DNA from: Symsagittifera roscoffensis
Lineage: Eukaryota; Xenacoelomorpha; Acoela; Convolutidae
DNA length: 64,000 bases
Direction of reading: 5' to 3'
Assembly: GCF_963678635.1 (NCBI RefSeq)
Contig: NC_087062.1
Coordinates: 73,621,345 to 73,685,344, forward strand
The position numbers and the translations under genes are program-made. Positions 50,722 through 61,065 of this stretch are shown in pieces (the stretch's first letter is position 1; the number at the start of each line of letters is the position of its first letter). Under the pieces are notes generated by a model that was given only the letters and a program-made list of their open reading frames with translations, ran no database searches and was not told the DNA's origin.

Positions 50722-51063
50722 TTATGGAATAAAAAGAGTCTTTGAAATATTATCGTACGATTTTTTTATTAACTTCAAATTTTCTAAAATAATCAAAATT
50801 TCTTTTCTAGTCAAGTGTAACTCAGCTGTAGGTTTATAGCTTTGATACGCAATATCTGGATCAAAAATAAACTCTTTGATTGAGTACGTTTCTCTAAAGA
50901 GACCTTTACTTAGCCGGAGAACTCTATTTTGGACAACATAAACGTCCAAAAAATTGTGAAAAAAGTAAGAATCTACATCTATTTCATCAATAAGGAAATC
51001 ACACGGAATATTTTTTTTCTTGTAGACTAATTCGAGGAAGTTCAAATGCTTTTTAATTGACAT
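50722..51063 (-). CDS. Unknown small Maverick protein
   Basis: A 113-codon open frame, divergent from the polymerase frame. The product is hydrophobic and aspartate-rich in the middle, with a helical C-terminus. No family was recognised. The start lies about 60 bp from a reversed CCAAT box (ATTGG near 51122). Confidence 0.45.
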   Translation of the reverse strand: MSIKKHLNFLELVYKKKNIPCDFLIDEIDVDSYFFHNFLDVYVVQNRVLRLSKGLFRETYSIKEFIFDPDIAYQSYKPTAELHLTRKEILIILENLKLIKKSYDNISKTLFIP

Positions 51064-51159
51064 TCTTCAAAAATGAATATATTTTGGATCCAACGTTATG
51101 ACTAGAAACTGCTTAGTTCTGATTGGTTGAAAATTTTTCTAGAAAATTCTAGAACTTTC

Positions 51160-51340
51160 AAAGGAATGACGTCATTACCATAAAAGGAAAATTGCGTGGG
51201 TGTTGACGTCACTTCTATTCATAGAATGACGTCATTACCATAAAAAGAAAATTGCGTAGGCTGTGACGCCACTTCTATTCAAAGATTGACGTCATTACCG
51301 TAAAAGGATTATTGCGTACGCGTCATTGATAGTATAAATA
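51160..51340. promoter_or_regulatory. 60-bp repeats with CRE-like TGACGTCA sites and a TATA box, before PolB
   Basis: TGACGTCA occurs at 51167, 51204, 51227 and 51287, with a variant TGACGCCA at 51264, inside three units of exactly 60 bp. TATAAATA follows at 51333-51340. CRE sites bind ATF/CREB-type factors. The array lies in the shared region between the 50722 gene and the polymerase. Confidence 0.6.
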
Positions 51341-51438
51341 CACTTATTTTGTTGGGTTAAATCATTCATTTTGTTTGCCAATCAGAAACAGTCAATTGAA
51401 TTTTACTTCAAATTTTACATTTCGTTACTTCACAAAAA

Positions 51439-51510
51439 GTGAGTATTTTCATTCGATTGGTACTTTAAACTTTTAATTTTGGAACATTTCTAAAGTCCCA
51501 ATTTTTTTAG
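51439..51510 (+). other. Probable 72-bp intron in the PolB 5' UTR
   Basis: GTGAGT at 51439 and a TTTTTTTAG acceptor ending at 51510 lie between the TATA box and the ATG at 51514. The acceptor is three bases before the start codon. Confidence 0.5.
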
Positions 51511-51513
51511 ATA

Positions 51514-54500
51514 ATGCCTTCCCTTAACCGAAACGAGAACGTAAAGTGTGGAGACTGTGGAAATATGTATAATCGTCAAAACGCAGCTCGACATCGAAAA
51601 AGATGTGCTAAAGGAGTTGTTTCTTGTCCTGACTGTAAGTATTCCACTTACAATCAACAAGAAATGAGCTATCATATGGCTAAGAAGCATGCTCCAGCAA
51701 GTTCCAAGCAATCAACGGTGTGTTCTTCTTGTGAGCAAGAGTTCCCGAGTTACTACTCTCTCCAGCAACATCGGAGAAAGGAACATGGAGCGAAACAACG
51801 GAAGCCAAGTGATACGGTAGCCGACTTGAACAAAATTGTGGAGGATGAGGGGGAAGATGGTGAAAAATTGAAGGAGGAACTTGGTGCATGTCAACATTTT
51901 CTAGTGGATACGGAGATGGAAAATGGGAGAAATAAGGTATTTAATTTCCAAATGTCCAAGTTAGATACTAAAATAATTAACGAGAAACTTGAAGAAGTCT
52001 TCAACAAGCTCGATTCTGCAGCCAAAATCAACATTGCTCTGGGTTTTGTTCTTCGAAATATTGAGACTGGTGAATATCGATATTTCTACGCCCATGAAAA
52101 CAGTACTCTGTTTGAAAAGTCCCACTTACTTTGTGCGAAAGCGGATTTGATAACAATCCAAGGAAAAGTAGAAAAATTTGATATTGTGGAGCAATGTACC
52201 CAAGAACGCCAGAACACAAAGTGGCGATTCAAGTTGATTACTAACGTTAAAATTTTTGCTGCTTTGCTGAAAAACATCCCCATGGGATGTCCGGACTCTG
52301 TCTTAGCCAAACCTTTATTACGACATACGCAAGTGAATTGTCTTTTATCTAACAAAGACAAGGAACCTTACAAAGATCATATGTGTCTTTTGCGCGCATT
52401 GGCAATGTACATGAACGGACACAGAGATCTCAACTCTCACACTTCCAGATACTTTACAGATTTTATATCAAAATCTAGTTATGATCCTAAAAATTTTCGT
52501 GGAGTTTCTGTAGAAGACTTACCTGTTGTCGAGGAAATTGTGCGAATAAACATTTTTATATACGATTTCGATATCCAAGAAGGAGAATATGTAGGAGAAC
52601 TAGCTCGAAGAAGTATCGGAAGATTCGATAAAACAGTTAAGCTACTGAGATTTAACAATCATATCATTCATACAAATGATAAAGATAGTTTCTTCAAGTG
52701 CTTTCGATGCCCTAGTTGTGACACTTTTTTCCACAAATCAGACCACTTCAATCAGCATCTCCTGAGATGTAAGGACCGAGTGAGACATATTTACCCAAAG
52801 AACGTGTATGAACTTCGCGAAACCTTGTTTGAAAAGCTAGAGGGATTCAATCTTCCAGTTTCTGAAGATAACAAACTTTTTAATAATCTAGCAATTTTCG
52901 ATTTTGAATCGATTTGTGTTCCTACAGAGGAATTCAAAGAAACACAAACTACAACCTGGATTGGAAAACATGTCCCCATTTCAGTCTCTATATCATCGAA
53001 TCTGATTGATGATCCCATCTTCTTGTACAACAAGGATCCACAGAACTGATAATTGATTTTGTATCCAACCTCGAACTGTTAGCTGAAAAAAGTAAGTTGG
53101 AGATGAGGACAAAATTTCAAGATATTGAAAGAGCTGTCAATGAAAGAATGAAAAAGATCATTGATCAACTGAACGAACGTGGTAAAATTTTTTCAAGTAA
53201 TAAGTTCGAGTATCAAGACAAATGCATTGAAGATTCGGAAGAAGCAGATATGTCAACCCAATTCTTGCGAATTCAGAAAATTCAACTCATTGATTTGAAA
53301 CAACATCTGGAGAGATATGTAAATACTTTACCTGTTTTTGGATTTAACAGCGGTAGATATGATTTAAACTTGATCAAGTCCTACCTAATCCCCTATTTGA
53401 TTCGCGATAAAGAACAAGAAACATCCGTCATCAAAAAAGCAAATGACTTTATATCTTTCAAGTTTGGAGATGTACAATTTCTCGACATAATGAAGTTTCT
53501 GGGAGGGGCAACTACTTTGGACTCCTTTCTCAAAGCCTATAAAGCTAGCGAAACGAAAGGATTCTTTCCCTATGAGTGGTTTGATAACCCAGACAAACTT
53601 GACTTTCCTGAATTGCCACCGTATGAAGCCTTTTTCAGAAAACTTAGAAACAACAATCCTCTAGACAAAGACTTCATTGATTATGAGAAGCTTAAAAAAA
53701 GTGGGTTTGAGGAACAACAGGCACTGAAAAAACTTCAAATCAAGACTGTTCCTTCATCTGGTTTGGATAATTACAATTACTTACAAGAGACTTGGAAGAA
53801 AAATGGAATGACATTGTTCAAAGACTTTTTGAAGTGGTACAACAACAAGGATGTAGTTCCAACCCTGGAGGCAATGCAAAAAATGATTCAGTTTTATCAT
53901 AACAAGGGGATAGATATGTTAAAATTTGGATGCAAATCTCCGAATCTAGCAAACATTTGTCTACACAAATCTACAAATTACAAGTTTTATCCATTTTGCG
54001 AAAGTGATAATGATTTGTGTGAAAAATACGAGAAGACATGACTGGTGGACCTTCCATTGTTTTCACTCAAAAAGTTGTTGTAGACGAAACCTTTATCAGA
54101 GATTCATCAAATATTTGTAAGTCAATCGTTGGAATAGATGCGAGCCAGCTTTACCCCTATTCAATGTGCCAAGATATGCCAACAGGACTGTATACGAGAT
54201 GGGAGTTTGACACTGATATGCAAAAATTCAAGGCTAGACATAATCGAACTCGCAACTTTGAGAATATGGTCATGTCTTTCTATCAAGAATCAAGACCAGA
54301 ATGTAAAATTGAGAGTTTTTTTACATCTGGAAAACAGAAGAAAATTGACTGTTTTAATGTGGACGGTTATTGTGATCACTGTAAAACAGTATTCGAGACA
54401 ATGAGATGCTACTATCACTTTTGTTCTTGTCAAGAAACTCGTCCCTCCTTAACAGAACAGGATATCGAGCGAGGAAATAAGAAGAGAGAGATGGATGAGA

Positions 54501-55844
54501 TGAGACGAGAATACATTCAAGAGAAAAGATACAAAGTTGAAGAAATGTGGGAGTGTGAGTGGTGGCGAAACTTCAAAACCAATGACAAGATCAAAAATCA
54601 TGTTCGAACCCACTTTCCCTACAAAAGACCCCTTTCTACAGACTCTCTTCTAGCAAAGATAAAAGGTGGATCTCTTTTTGGTTACGTTCAGTGTGACTTA
54701 GTTGTTCCAGATCAACTGAAATCGAAATTTGCGAATTTTCCTCCAATTTTCAAAAATACTGAGGTCGGAAGAGATGATATTGGAGATTAAATGAAAAACT
54801 ATGCGATCGAGAACGAAATGTTAAAGCATCCTCAGAGAATGCTGATATCTAGTTTCAAACTGGAAAATGGAACAGTTATAACAACTCTCTTCAACTTTTA
54901 AATGGAACTTGGATTACAGTGCACCAAAATTTACCGATTTGTTCAATATTCTCCTCGGAAGTGTTTCAATAATTTCGTTCAATCGGTGGTTGATGCAAGA
55001 AGAGAAGGAGATGAAAACCCTTTGTCAGGAGTTGTAGCAGAAACAATGATGCTCTTGGGCAATTCCTCCTATGGATATCAGATCATGGATAGATCGAGAC
55101 ATACAATCACAAAATATCTCAACGATGAAAAAACTCATAAGACAATCAATGAACCACTGTTTAAGAGAATTAGCACAGTTGAGAAGGACTTATATGAGGT
55201 GGAGTTATTGAAGTCAACCATTGAGCACAGAGAACCCATCATTGTTGGTTTTTTCATACTTCAGTATGCAAAACTGAGAATGTTGGAACTCTACTATAAC
55301 TTCTTTGACAAGTTCTGTGATGGGAATAAATTTGAAGAGTTGGATATGGACACAGACTCACTTTACTTGGCACTTGCACATCCAACCAGATAAGAGAGCT
55401 GCTTGGGAAAAAATGAGGGAGAGTGATTGCAGAGATTCCTTCAAGGCGGATGCAAAATCTAATTTCTTTCCTCGAACGAGTTGTAGTATCCATAAAAAAC
55501 ATGCTAAGCGGGAGCCGGGATTTTTCAAAGAAGAATTTAGGTGCACAGAAATGCTCTGTTTATGTAGTAAGACATGTTGCTGCTATGACAACAAATCAGA
55601 CAAATTCAAATTTAGCAGCAAAGGATTGAATAAGTGGGTTCTAGAAGATTCTGGAGACGGTCCCATATCAAAATACAGGAGAGTGCTTGATGAAGCAATT
55701 AATCTTACATCTACTATTAGAGGATTCAGAACTATAAATCATATGGTTGCTACATATGAACACACAAAGAAAGGACTAAGTTATTTTTATCCTAAAAGAC
55801 AAGTGCAAGATGATGGAATTCATAGAAAACCATTGGAGTTATAA
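51514..55844 (+). pseudogene. Protein-primed family B DNA polymerase of the Maverick, broken
   Basis: It copies the element DNA using a protein primer. The first frame (51514-53049) starts with three zinc fingers (C12-C15-H27-C31, C38-C41-H54-H59, C70-C73-H86-H91), later another C-x2-C-type finger near residues 395-420, then exonuclease motif I (D-x-E near 463-465). The second frame (53097-54041) has exonuclease motif II, F-N-S-G-R-Y-D-L. The third (54038-54790) has polymerase motif A, D-A-S-Q-L-Y-P. The fourth (54902-55393) has N-S-S-Y-G and D-T-D-S near 55349-55360. The last (55305-55844) has the C-terminal cysteine-rich part. Frameshifts lie near 53045, 54035 and 55385, and in-frame TAA at 54788-54790 and 54899-54901. 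The gene cannot give one protein. Confidence 0.9.
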
Positions 55845-55972
55845 GAACTCTTCTGATGTATTAAATTATATAAGATGTCGTATTATTAGGGTTTCAAGAT
55901 AATAAAATGTAAATTATGGCTCTAAGTTTACTATACGATGCAGTGATTTATATACTTTCTTTATAATTTAAT

Positions 55973-56528
55973 TTTTTTCTCTCAAAAAATTTGATTTTTT
56001 TTCGAAGTCTCTGTAGGTTTCAGCATTGTTTCAATTAGATAGAAAGTAAAATTATCGTTTCAATTAGATAGAAAAAAAGATTATTTAATAAATTAGGTCA
56101 AATAATAGCTAACCTTATCGTGCTTTGAATTTTTTCGAAAAAATTTTCATAAAAATTCCAAGTTTTTACCCAAAAAACTCTTACCATCGACTTACCATAT
56201 ATCAAAAAACTAATTAAAAGCCCTTCATTACACAACCTACTCGTAATTAAACTTTGATATTTAACTATTAGGTAACGGGCGCCGAAATTTTTGCTAGAAA
56301 ATTAGAATTTTCCATTCAAAAACCAAAAAAAAATACATTTTTCTTTCTCTTACCATCACACTGAAACCTTACCATTCGTATTCCCTATCTTAATACATTG
56401 TAGACTCTATACCCAATGTTAATACATAGCTGGCAGACCGGATGCTCTATTGCTCTATTCCCTATCTTAAAACATGTGGGTCTGCCACCTATCCCCCCCC
56501 CCCCACTTCAGCCTCAACATCTACTACT
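55973..56528. repeat. Right terminal inverted repeat of the Maverick
   Basis: Reverse complement of 40105-40610. It ends CTACTACT. It contains an extra short direct duplication near 56025-56075 and a longer C run (about 56492-56504) than the left copy. Confidence 0.85.
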
Positions 56529-56534
56529 GGCAAT
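56529..56534. repeat. Target-site duplication GGCAAT, right
   Basis: Identical to 40099-40104. It lies inside a coding frame of copy D. Confidence 0.85.
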
Positions 56535-56890
56535 TGATAATCAACTTGTCCCAAATCCATGACCTCTTCGACTCGTTTCCTTTTCGCTGAATTGACAGCT
56601 TTTATTGATATCTCCGAATCCACCCTCGTCTTTCCTACTCTCCTCGGTATCACTTTGCTGCCTTGTTTCATCTTCATCTCGTTGATCTTATCAATCACCA
56701 GTTTCGATCGCATCGTTACCTTCCTGGTCCTTGACAGATATACCACCTCTCCTTTATTCTCCTGCGGTGTCATCTTGATGGGAGAGTTCGCTTCACTTTC
56801 ATCAGTGGCTGAGTCAATCAACAACTCACTCAATCTCCCTGTCGATGCCTTGTCGTCCTCCCTATCAGCTTGATCTGTATCTTGTTGCAT
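56535..56890 (-). CDS. Accessory post-pol protein, K-R-K-R module upstream of the Maverick (copy D)
   Basis: An open frame running from 56890 to the insertion site. Near its end it has A-K-R-K-R-V-E-E, matching the R-K-R-K-R start of the B frame at 11200-12093. The coding frame resumes at 40098 on the other side of the Maverick. The charged part upstream aligns only weakly with B at 12122-12720. Confidence 0.6.
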
Positions 56891-56983
56891 GGGTTCCTCC
56901 GTTCGACGGCTTCCTCCCTGCCCATCATCTGCTTCTGATGTATCTTTTTTCGAGCTTGAGGGTCCTTGCTTTTCAGTCTCGGC

Positions 56984-57661
56984 TCATTCCGGAAACTTCG
57001 GTATTATCAGTATGCCGGCTGATTTATCTTCCTCTTCTCCATGGACCATTTTGATTTCCTCACAGCCGAAAAGTGCCAGAAAGGTTCTCGCCTGCAGCGT
57101 TCCTCCTACCGTCAACTCCGGTTTCACACTAGTCAGGATCAAGGAGGCCTCAGGCAGTTCGGCCCTACCACTCATCTTCATAGGCGTTAAGTTTAACCCC
57201 GCCCATTCCTTATCAAATCCTCCAGGCTTGGGAGTCGCGGCGTTGCTTATTCGTCTTCTCGTCGCTTGATCCGTGTAGGCAAATCGTGTGTATTGCAGCA
57301 AGGCGGCATTCCTCCCCACAAAGTATGGATCCATTGTTCCCACGAATTTCCCTACCCTCCTTTCATTGGTTTCAAACGCTCTCAACCTAAGAGTATGTAC
57401 TACGGAGACTGCTCCGAGCAACATCCTTCTTATCAGAGGGAGTTCAGGGATTTCCTCTGGCAGCTTCTCGTAATCACCCCAGTCTTTCGTCTCTTCTCTC
57501 ACTTTGTGGTATGCTGCAGTGAGACGAGGAACTGTGGTTATTTCACCATTCAACTTGTCATAAGGTCTTAGATTCCACAGCTTCGGAAACACCTCGATGT
57601 GCCCTCTCTCTACTTCTCCCATACAATCACGGAAGGGATCGTCAAAGTTGACGACTGTCAT
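56984..57661 (-). CDS. Accessory post-pol protein, central module (copy D)
   Basis: A 225-codon open frame aligning with the first half of B at 12122-13528 (E-E-I-P-E-L-P-L-I-R-R-M versus P-E-F-P-T-V-R-R-M). It is followed by a shift or stop before 56890 and preceded by one near 57680. No known domain was recognised. Confidence 0.55.
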   Translation of the reverse strand: MTVVNFDDPFRDCMGEVERGHIEVFPKLWNLRPYDKLNGEITTVPRLTAAYHKVREETKDWGDYEKLPEEIPELPLIRRMLLGAVSVVHTLRLRAFETNERRVGKFVGTMDPYFVGRNAALLQYTRFAYTDQATRRRISNAATPKPGGFDKEWAGLNLTPMKMSGRAELPEASLILTSVKPELTVGGTLQARTFLALFGCEEIKMVHGEEEDKSAGILIIPKFPE

Positions 57662-57685
57662 TTCTGGCTCTGATATTTTCGCAAA

Positions 57686-58396
57686 CTACAGATCTTCGCT
57701 CATGAGCTCCCGCAATGCGTGCTGCTCACACCAGTTCAGCGCACTACCGTCCACTGCTGATATGAGGTTCAGGTGCAGCACCGACCTCCTATACGCTTCC
57801 ACCTTAACATCAGGGAACGCAAACGTGACTGCTGGTCCATAAATCACTGTCACAAACTCCGTGGCTCCTCTGATCAACGCTAAGGGATCGGTCCTCATAG
57901 CCAAGCTTAGATCGGTTAGTAGGGGCATGCCCCCAACATGTCGTCTTACGTCTTCTTCCCTTTCGATCGTCTCATCCTCTCCCGTTTCAAAGCGATTTTG
58001 CTGCAAGAGATACTGGATAAGAGTGTGTCTCAGGTCTCTTATCTTATTCCACGAGTCAATGGCTTTCTCCATGTCGATTTTCCTCACATTCTTTATCATC
58101 TGCTCTGGGCAACGTGTCAGTTTCATTAGTTTCACCAAGTTTCCTTGGGTAATCGCAATCAATGTTTGAAGCCCATCTAACCGCAGGTTCTGAACTCCTT
58201 CGGTGAGCAGTATCAACGCTCCCTTCACGAAATTTTCTGCTCCAAACGTCACGAACAAGGCTAGCATTTCCACAATTGATACTTCCACTACTGCTTGGAG
58301 GAATTTCTTTATCAAGTAATGAGAGACTTTCGGGTAGACTTTTGCCAAGAAGGACGCGGTCCATCCGGCTCCCAACCCTTCCACCCTTCCATTCAA
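57686..58396 (-). CDS. Accessory post-pol protein, hydrophobic and M-P-L-L-T-D module (copy D)
   Basis: A 236-codon open frame. The N-terminal half has a hydrophobic run (E-M-L-A-L-F-V-T-F-G and A-L-I-L-L-T-E-G) that could be a membrane or buried helix pair. The C-terminal half has the conserved G-G-M-P-L-L-T-D, Y-G-P-A-V-T-F-A-F-P-D and D-G-S-A-L-N-W-C motifs found in B at 13578-13916. The function is unknown. Confidence 0.6.
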   Translation of the reverse strand: MNGRVEGLGAGWTASFLAKVYPKVSHYLIKKFLQAVVEVSIVEMLALFVTFGAENFVKGALILLTEGVQNLRLDGLQTLIAITQGNLVKLMKLTRCPEQMIKNVRKIDMEKAIDSWNKIRDLRHTLIQYLLQQNRFETGEDETIEREEDVRRHVGGMPLLTDLSLAMRTDPLALIRGATEFVTVIYGPAVTFAFPDVKVEAYRRSVLHLNLISAVDGSALNWCEQHALRELMSEDL

Positions 58397-59486
58397 AGCC
58401 TTCTTCCCCCTTCCCTTTCTGGGTCAAGAAGGTTTCCAGGGTAATCTGGCACATTCTGTTCACAAATTCGGCTGTCTTTTCTTCAGCATTTTCCGCCAGG
58501 TTCACCTCCTTTAACAAGTAGGCATGGATCTTCTTGATCATTGCTGGGCCTTGCTCAAAAGCATCTGCACCCAATGCCGCTACTCGAGGAGTCAGATGTA
58601 GCCACTGGTTAGCCTCCGGTTTGGTTTTCCAAACCAGCGCCTCCAAGTGAGCTATAGTCTCCTGTGAGTTTTTCCTTCTCTCTCTTTCGCCTGTCACTTC
58701 CATTCCTCGGAACCATAAGTCGTTCGACATCACTACGATTACTCGATGGTCGTCGCTTATTCCCGGTTTCAGTTTGAGCTGTCGACTGAAATTGGACAGT
58801 TCCAACCCCAGCACCTCGTCCAACACTAGAATGTGTAGCGCATGGTCCTTGAATCCTCTCATCGCGTTCGAGATATCCGACCACACCGCAGGTAGCTCAG
58901 CCCCGAATGGTCTCAGGCTCTCCATCTCTATCATGCGATTTGGGGCCGATATGATTACATCATATTTCCTTTCGGAAAGCAAGGTCACGATCGCATACAC
59001 GAATTTCAATCCATCCGGGAGACATGCATACCCCGGAGACAGCGCAAACACTACTCTCGGTGTCACCTTGGTGAAGGAACCCTCCTTCATCGCATCCACT
59101 ACTTCATCCATTGACTCGAGGATATCTTTTATTACTGGCCATACAGCATTTTCTGCCGTTGTAGGCTCTCTGAGTCTGCTCAGGAAACCTCTACTGTGTA
59201 GATGGTCGTTGATGCCAGCAAACACGATCGTGATTGGGTTCATATCTGTCTGTCTTTGTACTCCGATAGCCATTGACACGGATTGCAGTTGGTTCAGATC
59301 GACCGCTGCCAACATTATGACGTCCGGCCAAAACAGAGACTTGGAAGTGTGAACGATCTCTGAATTCGCTACTATCATGATCTTGGCCTTCCTCATTTCT
59401 GCCTTGACGTACGCGGCAAAGATGGTCTCATCTTTCTTTATCGCTTTCAGTCCGCCGTATCTTTGGACGTCACCTTCTTGACTCAC
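58397..59486 (-). CDS. SGNH-like segment of the accessory protein (copy D)
   Basis: Part of a frame of up to 476 codons (58056-59486) that overlaps the next module in another frame. It contains I-M-I-V-A-N-S-E-I near residue 35 (a possible block I), I-V-F-A-G-I-N-D-H-L (block III-like G-x-N-D), S-P-G-Y-A, A-P-N-R and a D-E-V-L segment, matching B at 14207-15199 in order. Unlike B, it has no stop between the two blocks. The canonical catalytic serine is not visible, so hydrolase activity is uncertain. Confidence 0.45.
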
Positions 59487-59495
59487 TTGTTTTTG

Positions 59496-60641
59496 CTATA
59501 GTCTTTCTTTCAGATGACCAGGGGGTGTCTTCAGCTGCCTGAACATCTTCACATGTTGTCCATTCGGCGCCCTCGTTATCAGAAATCTTCCCGGTCTCTC
59601 TTCTCGATTCCCCTCATCGTGATTCAACCTCACGTCCTGCAATGGTCTTGCGTTCACTGGTCCCATTGTGTTATTAGAGGGCAGTCCCTCTATGTCAGCA
59701 AATCTCAAGGCCGTCGAGGAGCTGAAGTTTATGCTAGCGGCTATTAACCAGTCTACGCCTGTTATCACCTTCTGGAGGTCCAGCTTCATCAGGTCATCCT
59801 TGTACACATGCCAGGGAGATGGTATGGGCCTCGACCACATCAAAGAGCCTCTATCAGGGCGTCTCTCCTCTCGACTGTTACTTGTCGTCTCCGATCTCGT
59901 GTCTGATCTAGAAGTGCTAGTTGTCTCCTCTATCGGGTTGACAGGCCCTAGTCTTCTCCTAGGATTAATGGTCCTCCTCATCAGCGCTTCTCCCAATCGA
60001 TTTTGAACATCTGTTCTTTGAACTGGTTCGCTAGAGCTCTGCTGTCTATAGTTCGTCACGGCCGGGACCGTCCCCAAGCGTGTTTCCAGTTTCGGAGGCA
60101 CAAAGGTGGTAATCACCGGTTCGTTCGATGCTCCCTCCTCCTTTATCACCCCTGTGTCAAAGAGTTCTACTTCCAACTCATCCCATCGCCCTTGGAAGAC
60201 TCCGTTCAACCAAGCCTGTCCTTCTATACTATCGAAGTGGATGCCGTCCGTGGTCAGCCTGGCCTGGTCCATAGCTCTCAACTCATGTTTGATGTCCATG
60301 AGGATCATCCTTCCGGCATTCCGACTTGCGAGATTCCTTAGGATATTATTCCACCCGACTACTCCTTCCTTGTGCCTTCTCCCTGTTGCTGTCAAGTTCC
60401 TTGCATTCATTGGCACAGTGCAAACGGTCAGTACCGCGCAGTTGAACTTCTGCCAGAGAGTAGTAAACAAGTACACCATCATTGATTCCCATAGTGCTTC
60501 TTCCTCATCTGAGCTTCTCGAGATGTTGTTCGTCCCAACCAGGATCATCACATTGGGGATTCCCCTGAGTTCATCAACTCCACCATCCGAAATAACTGGG
60601 CTATCGTCGCGCCTCCGAATGCCATCACCGTGGTGACCCAA
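59496..60641 (-). CDS. SGNH/GDSL-like hydrolase, C-terminal half, plus linker (copy D)
   Basis: A 381-codon open frame. Block III is L-V-G36-T-N-N39-I-S, followed by a T-V-C-T-V-P strand, I-L-M-D, and block V D132-G-I-H135-F-D. This is the layout of SGNH hydrolases. A linker rich in R and S follows, then a G-P-V-N-A segment that matches B. The N-terminal block I lies in the next frame upstream (60548-60988), with a frameshift near 60560-60640. Confidence 0.6.
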   Translation of the reverse strand: MGHHGDGIRRRDDSPVISDGGVDELRGIPNVMILVGTNNISRSSDEEEALWESMMVYLFTTLWQKFNCAVLTVCTVPMNARNLTATGRRHKEGVVGWNNILRNLASRNAGRMILMDIKHELRAMDQARLTTDGIHFDSIEGQAWLNGVFQGRWDELEVELFDTGVIKEEGASNEPVITTFVPPKLETRLGTVPAVTNYRQQSSSEPVQRTDVQNRLGEALMRRTINPRRRLGPVNPIEETTSTSRSDTRSETTSNSREERRPDRGSLMWSRPIPSPWHVYKDDLMKLDLQKVITGVDWLIAASINFSSSTALRFADIEGLPSNNTMGPVNARPLQDVRLNHDEGNREERPGRFLITRAPNGQHVKMFRQLKTPPGHLKERL

Positions 60642-60988
60642 GAGGTCCTCAAATTCGAGAGTACTCTGACTAAGCTATCTCCCAGTATCAGATGTGATGT
60701 CCCCAACGGTGGTTGCTGCAGGTTCACTGCCGGGTTCCAGGTCGCTCGATTGAAGCAAGCTCTCGGATCCGTCTCCGGAACTCCTGTGAAGTTATATCTC
60801 AACTGATTGTTCTTTTGTACGTCTATTACCCGTGACACTTTCTTCGCCGGTGCCTTGGGTATTTTCCTCTCTGGGACCTTAGAGCTACCCATTGATGGCG
60901 TTGTGTCGCTGACTCCCTCTTTGGTCATCACGCTTCGGGAGAGCCGTACTCTACCCGTATCGTCGATTGTTCCATAGGGTGCAGTCAC
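60548..60988 (-). CDS. SGNH/GDSL-like hydrolase, N-terminal half (copy D)
   Basis: A 146-codon open frame containing L-I-L-G-D-S-L-V-R-V, the block I motif with the expected nucleophile serine, near 60670-60690. Then comes F-G-G-A-T, a block II-like glycine segment. SGNH hydrolases are esterases or deacetylases. Such domains are known in the ORF1 of some non-LTR retrotransposons. The upstream part is basic and proline-rich. A frameshift separates it from the C-terminal half. Confidence 0.6.
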   Translation of the reverse strand: MTAPYGTIDDTGRVRLSRSVMTKEGVSDTTPSMGSSKVPERKIPKAPAKKVSRVIDVQKNNQLRYNFTGVPETDPRACFNRATWNPAVNLQQPPLGTSHLILGDSLVRVLSNLRTSWVTTVMAFGGATIAQLFRMVELMNSGESPM

Positions 60989-61065
60989 CCCGGAACCTGG
61001 CGCATTCTTGTTGGCGACTAGTCATCCAGCTGTCTCTATCAGCCTCCTCACCGTTTGTTCCACGA

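Larger units (their letters stand above)
40105..56528. mobile_element. Maverick/Polinton-type DNA transposon, 16,424 bp, reduced gene set
   Basis: It is bounded by inverted repeats of about 0.5 kb with AG...CT termini and by a 6-bp target duplication. It encodes a protein-primed family B DNA polymerase, broken by mutations. Together these identify a Maverick/Polinton. Other frames are a second zinc-finger exon, a PC4-like candidate and four small unknown proteins. I see no integrase, packaging ATPase, capsid or protease genes. About 2.6 kb after the left repeat and 1.2 kb at 44035-45240 lack genes. It is more AT-rich than the retroelement coding around it. Confidence 0.85.
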
